Below the pieces are notes generated by a model. That model was given only the letters and a program-made list of their open reading frames with translations, did not search any database and was not told where the DNA came from. A DNA stretch of 50,014 nucleotides from Teichococcus deserti. GTDB taxonomy: Bacteria > Pseudomonadota > Alphaproteobacteria > Acetobacterales > Acetobacteraceae. This document shows positions 16,690-24,806 of the stretch, piece by piece. Location: the NCBI RefSeq assembly GCF_001982615.1, contig NZ_MLCO01000044.1:1-50014 (forward strand). The letters are read 5' to 3'. The translations under genes and the position numbers were made by a program. Each line of letters starts with the position of its first letter. The stretch's first letter is position 1.

Positions 16690-17891
16690 CGCCGCGCCAG
16701 GATCAGGGCTGCAGCGACCAGCTGCAGCGCTCCCGCCGCCAGGAACAGCAGGGCAGAATCGAAGCGCAGCAGGCCGAAGGTCACCGGCGCGAAGGCATAG
16801 GCCGCCTGTCCGGTCGCGGTGACCAGGGCCACGGCGCGTGGCAGGTCCTCGGCGCGGAAGTCGCGCTGGGCGATCAGCGGCGGCAGCGAGGTGGCATTGC
16901 CGATGCCCAGGCCAAACAGCGCGCAGCCTGCCAGCATTACCGGCACCGAGCCGAAGGACCCGGCCAGCATCAGCGCCGAGCCCGCCGCCTGCACCACCCC
17001 GTTAAGCGCCGCCGCCTGCCGCCGGCTGGCCCCGGGCCGCAGCAACCGCCCCACCACCATCCGCCCCAGGATGGCGCAGCCCGTGGCACCCCCCATGGCC
17101 AGCCCGGCAGCGCCCGCGCCCAGCATTGGCACCAGGATGGAAAAGAGATGCGCCACCAGCCCGATCTGGGCGAAGAGCGCCAGGCTGGCCGCCGCCGTCA
17201 GCGTCGCGAAGCGCGCATCCCGCCAGGGATTCCCTGTCAGGGGCGCCGCCTCGATGGGCGGCGCGGCCGGACCCGCTGACAGTGCCTCGCCATCCGGCTG
17301 CTGGCCCATCGCAGCCGGCGTCGGCGCGAAGAACCGCCCGGCCATCCACCACAGCAGCACAGCGAAGATGGCGCCGACCAGCCCGGCGGCGGCGGAAAAG
17401 CCCAGCGCACCGATCAGCGCCACCCAGAGCGGCGACATGATCAGCCCGCCGAAGCTGGCGCCGTTGTAGGCCATGCCCAGCGCCATCGGCCGGCGGTGGA
17501 TGAACCAGGGCGCGACGGCCGCGTTCAGCGCTGCGCCGCTGGTCACCGCCCAGCCGGCGGCGCTGAGCGGCACCGCCAGGAACAGCTGCCAAGGCTGCTG
17601 CGCCGTCGCCCAGCCGAGCAGCCCGATGGCCGTCAGCGCAGCACCGGCCCGCAGCACCGCAACCTGGCCGAAACGCCGGTGCAGCCCGGCAAGCTGCGAC
17701 ACGACCGCCGCCCCGGTCAGAAACTGCACGGTGATCGCCGCCGAGAGCAGCCCGATCGGCCAGCCATGCTGCTGCGACAGGCTCTGCAGGAAGATGGGCG
17801 GGCCGTAGAAGCCGATGCCCCAGGCGAAGAAGGCGGTGACAAAGCCCGCCTGCACCACCTTCCAGCCAAAGAACCTCGTTTCGGTCTTCAT
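16686..17891 (-). CDS. MFS transporter
   Basis: 401 aa from ATG 17891 (MKTETRFFGWKVV). About twelve hydrophobic segments, with a central loop around residues 185-215 (PTPAAMGQQPDGEALSAG). The N-terminal FFGWKVVQAGFVTAFFAWGIGFYGPPIFLQSL pattern is typical of oxalate/formate- or monocarboxylate-type MFS proteins. Substrate unknown; a link to the otnKC pathway is possible but they converge rather than form an operon. It is divergent from an ArsR-type regulator that probably controls it. Starts farther upstream (18017) would run through the shared promoter. Confidence 0.85.
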   Translation of the reverse strand: MKTETRFFGWKVVQAGFVTAFFAWGIGFYGPPIFLQSLSQQHGWPIGLLSAAITVQFLTGAAVVSQLAGLHRRFGQVAVLRAGAALTAIGLLGWATAQQPWQLFLAVPLSAAGWAVTSGAALNAAVAPWFIHRRPMALGMAYNGASFGGLIMSPLWVALIGALGFSAAAGLVGAIFAVLLWWMAGRFFAPTPAAMGQQPDGEALSAGPAAPPIEAAPLTGNPWRDARFATLTAAASLALFAQIGLVAHLFSILVPMLGAGAAGLAMGGATGCAILGRMVVGRLLRPGASRRQAAALNGVVQAAGSALMLAGSFGSVPVMLAGCALFGLGIGNATSLPPLIAQRDFRAEDLPRAVALVTATGQAAYAFAPVTFGLLRFDSALLFLAAGALQLVAAALILARR

Positions 17892-17962
17892 CGCGTCAGG
17901 CCCGTCCGGTGGGATGGCGGCAGCATGGCAAGGCCGTGCGGTGACGTCTGCCCCCCGGCGCG

Positions 17963-17976
17963 TGGATTCTGGTTCC
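17963..17976 (+). repeat. Isolated iteron-like site d3
   Basis: TGGATTCTGGTTCC, one mismatch from the iteron core, flanked by the GCG...GC context also seen at the origin copies. It lies between the MFS start (17891) and the regulator start (18138). Confidence 0.55.
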
Positions 17977-18137
17977 GCCCGGGCGGAGGAAGATCCTGAA
18001 TTGTCGGTGAAGGCCATGGCGCGGCTCCTTCTGCAGCCGACCTTGTCGCGACTGCGGGGCGCGGGATGCTACGGCGCCGGTCGAAGCATGACGCAGCCCG
18101 CCGTGATAGAAAGAAGGCCGCACTGGGAAGGAAGCGC

Positions 18138-18839
18138 ATGCTGAGCACCGCAGGCTTCGCCGGCATCGCCGCGCTGATCGGCGACCCGGCCCGCGCGACC
18201 ATGCTGGCCTTGCTGCTGGACGGCCGGGCGCTGACGGCCAGCGAGCTCGCCGCCGCGGCCGGCATCACGCCGCAGACCGCCAGCGCCCATCTGGCCCGCC
18301 TGACCGAGGCCGGACTGCTGGCGATGGAGCGGCAGGGGCGGCATCGCTACCACCGACTGGCCTCGGCGGCGGTCGCGCAGATGCTGGAGAGCATCATGGC
18401 CGTCGCCGCAGGACAGGTGGCAGTTGCCCCGGTCCGGCCGCGCACCGGCCCGCGGGATGCGGCGATGCGGCTGCTGCGCAGCTGCTACGATCATCTGGCC
18501 GGCCAGGTCGCCGTCGCCCTGGCCGACCGGCTGGCGGCGCGTGGCCAGATCGAGCTGTCGCCCGATGGTGGCGCGCTGACCGAGGCCGGGCGGGGCTTCT
18601 TCGCCGAGATGGGCTTGGCCCTGCCGGAGGCGCGCGGCGGCCGCCTCATCTGCCGGCCTTGCCTGGATTGGAGCGAGCGGCGCCCGCATCTGGCCGGCCG
18701 GCTGGGCACGGCGCTCTGCGGCTTCTGCCTGGAGCAGGGCTGGATGCGCCGGGTGGGCGACAGCCGGGCCATCACGGTGACGCCGCTCGGCTGGCAGGCG
18801 CTGCATCAACGTTTCGCCCTGTCGCCGCAGGACTTCTGA
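18138..18839 (+). CDS. ArsR-family helix-turn-helix regulator
   Basis: 233 aa from ATG 18138 with GGAAGGAA just upstream. N-terminal winged helix: LIGDPARATMLALLLDGRALTASELAAAAGITPQTASAHLARLTEAGLL. The C-terminal extension has CRPCLDWSERRPHLAGRLG followed by LCGFC, a conserved cysteine-containing module in a group of long ArsR-type regulators; the four cysteines could bind metal or sense redox. Divergent from the MFS gene, its probable target. It lies directly left of the partition genes but shows no sign of belonging to them. Confidence 0.85.
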   Translation: MLSTAGFAGIAALIGDPARATMLALLLDGRALTASELAAAAGITPQTASAHLARLTEAGLLAMERQGRHRYHRLASAAVAQMLESIMAVAAGQVAVAPVRPRTGPRDAAMRLLRSCYDHLAGQVAVALADRLAARGQIELSPDGGALTEAGRGFFAEMGLALPEARGGRLICRPCLDWSERRPHLAGRLGTALCGFCLEQGWMRRVGDSRAITVTPLGWQALHQRFALSPQDF

Positions 18840-18849
18840 AGCGCCGCGG

Positions 18850-18938
18850 TTTTCCCTTGTAAAACTGCCGGGGTGAGACGCCGTGGCGCCGCCATCTAGC
18901 AGCGCCACGACGAAGAGAAATTTTCCCTTGTAGAACTG
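18850..18938. repeat. Direct repeats and hairpin upstream of parA (candidate centromere/operator)
   Basis: TTTTCCCTTGTAAAACTG (18850-18867) recurs as TTTTCCCTTGTAGAACTG (18921-18938), 71 bp apart, with one difference. Between them is an inverted repeat GTGGCGC / GCGCCAC (18883-18908). A reverse half GAGGGAAACTGG follows at about 18941. Such repeats before a par operon are typical of a partition site that doubles as the par promoter operator. Confidence 0.5.
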
Positions 18939-19006
18939 GTGAGGGAAACTGGTCGGGCAGGGGAGGGACGTGTAGAGGATTCCTCGACAGCTACGACGAG
19001 GTCGCC

Positions 19007-19681
19007 ATGCCAGCCCGCACCGTCAAGAAACCCGAGCGATGCCGGACCATCCTGGTCTCGAGCCCCAAGGGCGGCGTGGGGAAATCGTCTCTGGTCCGCA
19101 ACATTTTGGTCGCGGCCGCCAAGCGCGGGCTGCGGGCCGAGGGCGTCGACTTTGACCCCCAGGGCACGCTGCACAAATGGGCGATCCGCCGCGAGCGGGT
19201 GCGCGAAAGCTTTCCCGAATGCCCCGAGGTGCCGGTGCGCGAGGCCGAGCTTGGCAATTGGCGCAATGCGCTGAAGCCGGGGGAGGGGACGCAGCTGCTG
19301 GTGTTGGACACGCCGCCCAGCATCGAGGTGCATTACAGCGCTGCCATCAGCCTCTGCACCTCGGCGGATTTCGTGCTGGTGCCGACGGGGGCGACGCAGG
19401 ACGATGTCGACAGCGTCATGCCCTGGATGGCGACCCTGGCCTCGGCCGAGGTCAAGGCGGCCTTCATCCTGAACAAGGCCAATCGCCGCACCAAGAGCTA
19501 TGAAAGCATCCGCGCCAAGCTGCTGCAGGGCGGCGCGCTGTGCCCGATCGAGATCCCGCTGCTGGAGGATATCCATGTCAGCGCCGGCAAGGGGCTTGGC
19601 GTGCTGGACTTCAACCGTGGGCGCGCCAACGACACCTTCGAGGCGCTCTGGTCCTATGTCGCGCGGGAGGTCGGCCTGTGA
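19007..19681 (+). CDS. parA: ParA-family partition ATPase
   Basis: 224 aa. Deviant Walker A KGGVGKSS at residues 21-28 with the signature lysine Lys21, Walker A' VDFDPQGT around 47-54, Walker B LLVLDTPPS. Short N-terminus without an HTH, so a type Ib-like plasmid ParA in size; such ATPases move plasmid copies using nucleoid DNA, and their adaptor usually does the repressing. The stop overlaps the GTG of the next gene. Orientation is convergent with repA, with the iterons between. Confidence 0.9.
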   Translation: MPARTVKKPERCRTILVSSPKGGVGKSSLVRNILVAAAKRGLRAEGVDFDPQGTLHKWAIRRERVRESFPECPEVPVREAELGNWRNALKPGEGTQLLVLDTPPSIEVHYSAAISLCTSADFVLVPTGATQDDVDSVMPWMATLASAEVKAAFILNKANRRTKSYESIRAKLLQGGALCPIEIPLLEDIHVSAGKGLGVLDFNRGRANDTFEALWSYVAREVGL

Positions 19682-20388
19682 AGCGCCCTGGATTGTCGCG
19701 CAACGCGCTGAAGTCGCTGGATGTCGACCAGAGCGCCGCGGGCGCACCGCCGGATCGCCGCGCCAAGGACATCGCCGAGCTGATCACGGTGGACGAGGAG
19801 GCGATGCGCACCATCGCCAAGGTCTTCGCCGGCACCAGCCTGCCGAAGGACCCTCGCAAGGTGCGCTCGCTGCTGAAGCTGCGCGGCGAGGTGAACGAGG
19901 CCTGGAGTCAGGCGCGCAACGCCTTCGTGCAGATCGGCCGGGCGTTGAACGACCTGGACAGCGAGCTGACGCGGGATGAGCGTGACCGGCTGCGGCTGGG
20001 CTTCCAGCAGCTGTTCCCCTTCAGCGAGACGGTGGCCAGCCAGTTCCGCCAGATCGCACTCGCCGTCGATGAGGGGCGGCTGCCGCTCGAGGTGCTGCCG
20101 GGCTCCTACGGCACGGCCTACCAGCTTGCGCTGCTGAAGCCGGCCGAGCTGGAGGAGGCACAACTGCGCGGGCTGCTGCGCGCCGATGTCACCCGCAACG
20201 CCGTCATCCAGTTCCGCCGAGAGGTCCTGGCTGTCGCCCGGCATCGCCCGGCGGGCCTGGACCGCAACCGCCTGCTGGCCGAGCTGCGCCGCATCGAGGC
20301 CGACCGCCGTCGCCTGGTGGAGCAGCTGGCCAGGCTGCGGGTCCGCCGCCGGCAGATCAGCGCCATCCTGTCCGGCGAGGAAGGATAG
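19678..20388 (+). CDS. ParB-position protein of the partition operon (no canonical ParB domain)
   Basis: 236 aa from GTG 19678, overlapping the parA stop (GTGA). I see no ParB/Srx NTPase motif (no GERRxxA) and no ribbon-helix-helix. The protein is predicted mostly helical: FSETVASQFRQIALAVDEGRLP then LPGSYGTAYQLALLKPAEL resembles a helix-turn-helix-bearing segment, and the last 45 residues (LLAELRRIEADRRRLVEQLARLRVRRRQ) form a strongly basic coiled coil suited to dimerisation. By position it is the centromere-binding adaptor. A longer ATG start at 19540 lies inside parA and is rejected. Confidence 0.75.
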   Translation: MKRPGLSRNALKSLDVDQSAAGAPPDRRAKDIAELITVDEEAMRTIAKVFAGTSLPKDPRKVRSLLKLRGEVNEAWSQARNAFVQIGRALNDLDSELTRDERDRLRLGFQQLFPFSETVASQFRQIALAVDEGRLPLEVLPGSYGTAYQLALLKPAELEEAQLRGLLRADVTRNAVIQFRREVLAVARHRPAGLDRNRLLAELRRIEADRRRLVEQLARLRVRRRQISAILSGEEG

Positions 20389-20393
20389 CTGCG

Positions 20394-20502
20394 TGGAGTC
20401 TGCTGCCGGGCTTGGAGTCTGGTGCCGGCCGCTCCCTTGACGCTCCGGCCGTGGAGTCTGGTTCCGCCCTGTGGAGTCTGGTTCCGCGTGGAGTCTGGTG
20501 CC
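20394..20502 (+). repeat. Iteron cluster between par operon and repA
   Basis: Five same-direction 14-bp cores at 20394, 20413, 20452, 20472 and 20489: TGGAGTCTG(C/G)T(G/T)CC. Start-to-start steps are 19, 39, 20 and 17 bp, so four of the five steps or double-steps are near two helical turns, as in plasmid iterons. They begin 5 bp after the partition gene and end near the repA terminator. Confidence 0.85.
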
Positions 20503-20521
20503 CGCCGGGGCTGAGTCCATG

Positions 20522-20551
20522 AAAAAAGGCGCCCGGCGAGGGGCGCCTTCC
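20522..20551 (-). terminator. Terminator of repA
   Basis: On the minus strand: AAGGCGCC, 8-nt loop, GGCGCCTT (20526-20549), ending in six T. It lies 26 bp after the repA stop and insulates repA from the convergent par operon. Confidence 0.85.
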
Positions 20552-20576
20552 GGCAGGGTAGGGCAGGGAGAACCCC

Positions 20577-21476
20577 TTAGAGCTTGGCGATCGCCGGCCG
20601 GGAAGGGGACAGCGTGATGCCCCGCTCGGTGACCGAGACACGGGCATCCGGATAGGCGGCCAGCGCCAGTTCCAGGCATTCGATGAAATGCGCGCGGAAC
20701 TTGCGGATCAGCTTGAAGCCGCCGCCGAACTGCGCGTGCAGCGCCATCCAGCTGACCTCGACATCCCGCGTCAGCACGTGCAGGCGATAGGCCAGCCAGA
20801 TATAGACGTCGATCACCATGGAGCGCGGCCCGATGGCGCGCAGCGCGTTCTCCGAAACGGGGACGGGATGGTCCTTCAGTGCGCGGTAGAATTCCTCGTT
20901 CAGCAGCACCCGGTCCTGCCACAGCGCCGGCTGGTCGGAGACCATGTTGGACATGCTGATGCTGCCATCGACGAAGCCGCCATGGCGCATCACCTCCTTG
21001 CCGGCGCGGTCGGTGAAGAACTGCAGGCGGCAGTTGGAGATGCGCTTCGCCTGCTCGTTCACCAGCTTGTAGGTGGTGCCGCCGATGGACAGCCCCATGC
21101 TGCCCAGCCAGACCCGCATGCTGCGGCCGAGCTCGATCTCGCGCGAGCCGGCGCGCACCGCCTCGCTCTGCAGGAACAGCAGGATGAAGCGGGCATAGGA
21201 GCCGTAAGGAATGCCGGTCGGCTTGCCCGAGCGGTCATAGCCGGATTCCAGCAGCAGGGTCAGGTTGTGCCCCTCGCGACGCCAGACCACGTCGGTTTGC
21301 GGCTTGTGCGGCAGCGAGGTCAGGGCGAAGCCGCTATAGGTGAAGCCGATCTTCTCGGCATCTTCCGACAGGACCTGGTAGGCAGCTTCCACCAGCAGCC
21401 GTTCATGCTTGCTGTCGGCCTGCTGGCGGGCGTGGTCGATGCCATGCCGGATGATGAGCTGATGAACCTCGGCCAT
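20577..21476 (-). CDS. repA: Plasmid replication initiator RepA (Pfam RPA type)
   Basis: 299 aa from ATG 21476 (MAEVHQLIIRHGIDHARQQ). It matches from memory the RPA-type replication initiator of alphaproteobacterial plasmids: GFALTSLPHKP near residue 50, GIPYGSYARFILLFLQSEAV, ELGRSMRVWLGSMGLSIGG, then a C-terminal part with the helical IDVYIWLAYRLHVL and FRAHFIECLELALAAYPDARVSV. It binds iterons to start replication. Iteron-like repeats on both sides support this. A TTGACG -35-like hexamer (21506-21511, minus) abuts the first iteron (21514), so RepA could repress its own promoter. Confidence 0.88.
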   Translation of the reverse strand: MAEVHQLIIRHGIDHARQQADSKHERLLVEAAYQVLSEDAEKIGFTYSGFALTSLPHKPQTDVVWRREGHNLTLLLESGYDRSGKPTGIPYGSYARFILLFLQSEAVRAGSREIELGRSMRVWLGSMGLSIGGTTYKLVNEQAKRISNCRLQFFTDRAGKEVMRHGGFVDGSISMSNMVSDQPALWQDRVLLNEEFYRALKDHPVPVSENALRAIGPRSMVIDVYIWLAYRLHVLTRDVEVSWMALHAQFGGGFKLIRKFRAHFIECLELALAAYPDARVSVTERGITLSPSRPAIAKL

Positions 21477-21513
21477 GGCGCAAAATGGTCGCCAAGCCTG
21501 TCTCTCGTCAATT

Positions 21514-21694
21514 TGGAGTCTGCTTCCAGAAGCAATTCGAAGGCTATTTGATTCTTCTATTAGTCTGTGGACCCAGGCTCCACGGGACAAGCGCGAGTCG
21601 CGGCGCCAGACTCCATAGAAGGCGGAAACTGACTCCTGGGGATCTTCGTCTCCCGCTGTGGATATCCTGCGATGGCCGTGTGGAGTCTGGTTCC
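21514..21694. other. Origin-like region: iterons, AT-rich stretch, DnaA-box-like site
   Basis: Upstream of repA, five copies of the iteron core in mixed orientation: + at 21514-21527 and 21681-21694 (exact), - at 21602-21615 (one change), and weaker - copies at 21571-21584 and 21624-21637. AT-rich DNA at about 21535-21570 (CTATTTGATTCTTCTATTAG) could unwind. TGTGGATAT at 21658-21666 is one base from the DnaA box. The whole 274-bp gap 21477-21750 has no gene. Probable oriV. Confidence 0.7.
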
Positions 21695-21750
21695 GGGCAG
21701 GTCCCATTCGCAGCATTCCCAGCGGGTTGGCGGGCGATGCCGCGACTCGG

Positions 21751-23130
21751 TCACAGGCCGGTGCGGCGGAACAGGCGGCGCAGCCAGGGCAGCTGGTTGC
21801 CATAGGGCGGGTAGCGGGTCGGCAGGTCGATGCGCGGGCTCTGCTGGTAGAGGCTGCGCGGGTTGCTGAAGTCGCGGAAGCCGGCCTCGCCATGCGCGCG
21901 GCCCTGGCCGCTGGCGCCGACGCCGCCGAAGGGCAGGCCGGGCACCGCTGCCTGCAGCACATTGTCGTTGCGGACGAAGGCGCCGGAGCGCGTCGCGGCC
22001 TGCAGCCGCCCGGCCAGCGCCTCGTCGCGACCATGCAGATAGGTGGCCAGCGGCGAGGGCCCGGCCCGCAGCGTCGCGACCAGCCCGCGCTCGTCATGCC
22101 AGGGCACCACCGGCAGGATCGGCCCGAAGATCTCCTCGCGCAGCAGGGGCGAGTCCGGCGCGACATCGACCATCAGGGTCGGCGCCACATGCAGCCGGCC
22201 GGCGGCCATGCTGCCGCCCTGCAGGATCTGGCCCTGGCCCAGCAGCCCGGCGATGCGGTCGAACTGGCCGCGATGCGCCAGGCGCTGCGCCGCCGCGCCA
22301 TCGGCCCCGTAGAAGTCGATCATCGCCTGGCGCAGGGCGTCGAGCAGGCGGTCGCGGAGATCCTCATGCACCAGCACGTGGTTCGGCGCGATGCAGGTCT
22401 GGCCGGCGTTCAGGAACTTGCCCCAGACGATGCGGCGCGCGGCGATGCGCGGATCGGCGGTCGGCTCGACGATGGCCGGATTGCAGCCGCCGAGCTCCAG
22501 GGTGCAGCTCGCCAGGTTTGCCGCCGCGGCCAGCGCCACCTTCCGCCCGGTGGCCACCGAACCGGTGAAGAAGATGTGGTCCCAGGGCTGCGCGGTCAGC
22601 CGCGCCGCGAGGCCGGCATCGCCCTGCAGCAGCCGGACGTGACCCGGGTCGAAACTCTCCTCCACCAGTCGTTGCAGCAGCGCGGCGGTCGCCGGCGCGA
22701 ATTCCGAAGGCTTCAGCAGCACGGTGTTGCCGGCGGCCAGCGCGCTGACCAGCGGCATCAGCGCCAGCTGCAGCGGGTAGTTCCAGGGGCTGAGGATCAG
22801 CACCGCGCCGCGCGGCTCCGGCTGCAGCGCGGCGCGGGCTGGCCAGTGCAGCGGGCCCATGGCAACGCGGCGCGGCCGCATCCAGCGCGCCAGGTGCTTC
22901 TGCACATGCGCCAGCTCCTGCCGCAGCGGCAGGACTTCCGAGGTCCAGGCCTCGAAGGCGGGCTTGCCGAGGTCACTGTGCAGCGCTTCGAGGAACGCGT
23001 CTTCGAGGCGCGCCAGGCCCTGCGCCAGCCGGCGCAGCGCGGCCCGCCGGGCTTCCAGCGGACGCGTCGCGCCGGTGTGGAAGAAGGCTTGCAGCGCCGT
23101 CAGCGCAGCCGTGTCGGGGCAGGGATGCAT
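21751..23130 (-). CDS. NAD(P)-dependent aldehyde dehydrogenase (coniferyl-aldehyde type)
   Basis: 459 aa from ATG 23130. Class-3-like ALDH lacking the N-terminal extension of long ALDHs. ILSPWNYPLQL, GNTVLLKPSE, FFTGS, catalytic Glu212 in ELGGCNP and nucleophile Cys246 in NAGQTCIAPN are all present; GGCNP replaces the common GGKSP. C-terminal LPFGGVGASGQGRAHGEAGFRDFS is typical. The C-terminus ends with a basic tail (WLRRLFRRTGL) after a short hydrophobic bit, as in membrane-associated fatty aldehyde dehydrogenases. Substrate likely an aromatic or medium/long-chain aldehyde. Stands alone; its 3' end borders the origin region. Confidence 0.87.
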   Translation of the reverse strand: MHPCPDTAALTALQAFFHTGATRPLEARRAALRRLAQGLARLEDAFLEALHSDLGKPAFEAWTSEVLPLRQELAHVQKHLARWMRPRRVAMGPLHWPARAALQPEPRGAVLILSPWNYPLQLALMPLVSALAAGNTVLLKPSEFAPATAALLQRLVEESFDPGHVRLLQGDAGLAARLTAQPWDHIFFTGSVATGRKVALAAAANLASCTLELGGCNPAIVEPTADPRIAARRIVWGKFLNAGQTCIAPNHVLVHEDLRDRLLDALRQAMIDFYGADGAAAQRLAHRGQFDRIAGLLGQGQILQGGSMAAGRLHVAPTLMVDVAPDSPLLREEIFGPILPVVPWHDERGLVATLRAGPSPLATYLHGRDEALAGRLQAATRSGAFVRNDNVLQAAVPGLPFGGVGASGQGRAHGEAGFRDFSNPRSLYQQSPRIDLPTRYPPYGNQLPWLRRLFRRTGL

Positions 23131-23168
23131 CCCTGCCCAGATAAGCCCGCGCCGCGGCGCCGCAAGGG

Positions 23169-24806
23169 TCAGGCGGCCAGGTAGCCCAGCTGCCGGTCCA
23201 TCGCCTGGGCCGCCGCGCTGCGCTCGGCCGCCGGGCCGAAGCCGCCGCCGCCCGAGGTCTCCAGCCGGATGGTGTCGCCCCGCATCAGCCGCAGGTTGTT
23301 CACCTTGGAGCCCAGCGCCTGCCGCGCGCCGCCACGGATCAGGAAGAGCGCGCCGGCGCTGCCCGGCTCGCCGCCTTCGAGCCCATAGGGGCGGTGCTTG
23401 AAGCGTTCGAGGTTGGCGGTGAAGACGGCCTCGGCGCTGTCGATGCGCCATTCGCGGAACAGGCCGAGCCCGCCGCGCTGCCGCCCCGCGCCGCCGGAGC
23501 CCGGCAGCAGCCCGTAGCCGGTCAGGGTGATCGGCAGCTCGCTCTCGATCATCTCCACCGGGATGTTCGAGTTGTTGTGCATGCCGTAGGTGTAGCCGTT
23601 CAGCCCATCGGTGTCGTCATGCGCGCCGCTGCCGCCGACCTCGATCTCAACCAGCACGCCGCGCTCGCCCTGCTCGCCGATGGTCTGGAAGGAGCAGACA
23701 TAGCTGACGCCGTAATAGGCCGCCGGCACCCGCCCCGGCACCGCCTTGTGCAGCGCGCCGAGCAGCGTCGTCGCCAGGCGGTGGCCGGTCGCGATGCGGT
23801 TGGCGACCGGCGCCGGATGGCGGGCGTTGACGATGCTGCCCTCCGGCGCGATCACCGTGACCGGGCGGTAGCAGCCGGCATTGGGCGGGATCTCCGCATC
23901 CGCGATGGCCATCACCGCATAGGAGACCGCGGAGCCCGAGGAGGCCAGCGTCGCATTCACCGGCCCCACCGCCTGCGGGCCGCAGCCGGACAGGTCGATC
24001 ACCATCTCCTCGCCGCGCACTTCGACCTCGGCATGGATGCGGATCGGCCTGGCGTCGATGCCGTCGTCGTCGAGGAAGTCCTCGAAGTCGTACTTGCCGT
24101 CGGGAATGCGGCCGATCATCGCGCGCATGGCGCGTTCCGACCCGTCCAGGATGCGGGCGCAGGCCTCGGTCAGCGTGGTCGCGCCGACGCGGTCGGCGAG
24201 CTTGCGGATATTCGCCTCGCCCACCGCCAGCGAGGCCAGCTGCGCCTGCAGGTCACCCCAGAGCATGTCGGGGCGGCGGACATTCTGGCGCATCATGGCC
24301 AGCAGGTCGTCGTTGATGACGCCGGCCTTGACCAGCTTCAGCGGCGGGATGCGCAGCCCTTCCTGGAAGACCTCCGTCGCCGTCGCGGCATAGGAACCGG
24401 CGGCCATGCCGCCCATGTCGAGATGGTGGCAGAGCGTGCCGACGATGGCGACGCGCTGGCCCTCGGCGAAGACCGGGCGGAAGGCCAGGATGTCGGGAAT
24501 GTGCTGGCCGCCGCAATAGGGATCGTTGGTGATGACGACATCGCCGTCTTCCCAGCGCTCCAGCGGCAGGTGGTCGCGCAGCACGGTGCGCAGCCCGGTG
24601 CTCATCGAGTTCAGGTGCTGCGGGATGCGCGCCGACTGCGCGACATTGTCGCCATGCGCGTCGAAGATCGCCGTCGAATAGTCCAGCAGCTCGCGTACGA
24701 TGGTGGAGCGGCTGGTGCGCCAGACGGTGACATCCATCTCGGCGGCGGCGGCGGTCAGGGCGTTGCGCAGGATTTCCAGCGCGATGGCGTCGAGGGGGGT
24801 GCTCAT
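23169..24806 (-). CDS. hyuB: Hydantoinase/oxoprolinase subunit B
   Basis: 545 aa, HyuB family. N-terminal IALEILRNALTAAAAEMDVTVWRTS is the family start; NDPYCGGQHIPDI and HLDMGGMAAGSYAATATEVFQEGLRIPP are conserved blocks. C-terminal GLGLFREWRI and ETSGGGGFGP (the usual GGGGYG motif) are present. With HyuA it forms an ATP-dependent enzyme that opens cyclic amides such as hydantoins or 5-oxoproline. Start ATG overlaps the hyuA stop (ATGA). Last gene of the operon. Confidence 0.92.
   Translation of the reverse strand: MSTPLDAIALEILRNALTAAAAEMDVTVWRTSRSTIVRELLDYSTAIFDAHGDNVAQSARIPQHLNSMSTGLRTVLRDHLPLERWEDGDVVITNDPYCGGQHIPDILAFRPVFAEGQRVAIVGTLCHHLDMGGMAAGSYAATATEVFQEGLRIPPLKLVKAGVINDDLLAMMRQNVRRPDMLWGDLQAQLASLAVGEANIRKLADRVGATTLTEACARILDGSERAMRAMIGRIPDGKYDFEDFLDDDGIDARPIRIHAEVEVRGEEMVIDLSGCGPQAVGPVNATLASSGSAVSYAVMAIADAEIPPNAGCYRPVTVIAPEGSIVNARHPAPVANRIATGHRLATTLLGALHKAVPGRVPAAYYGVSYVCSFQTIGEQGERGVLVEIEVGGSGAHDDTDGLNGYTYGMHNNSNIPVEMIESELPITLTGYGLLPGSGGAGRQRGGLGLFREWRIDSAEAVFTANLERFKHRPYGLEGGEPGSAGALFLIRGGARQALGSKVNNLRLMRGDTIRLETSGGGGFGPAAERSAAAQAMDRQLGYLAA

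Noticed and set aside
20391-20505. CRISPR-like repeat array near repA
   Set aside because: Repeats are 14-bp cores at 17-39-bp steps with no constant spacer length and no cas genes; they are iterons.
22859-23401. Plus-strand open frame bridging the ALDH and hyuB genes
   Set aside because: Arg/Ala/Ser/Pro-rich, no motif, antisense to two intact genes.
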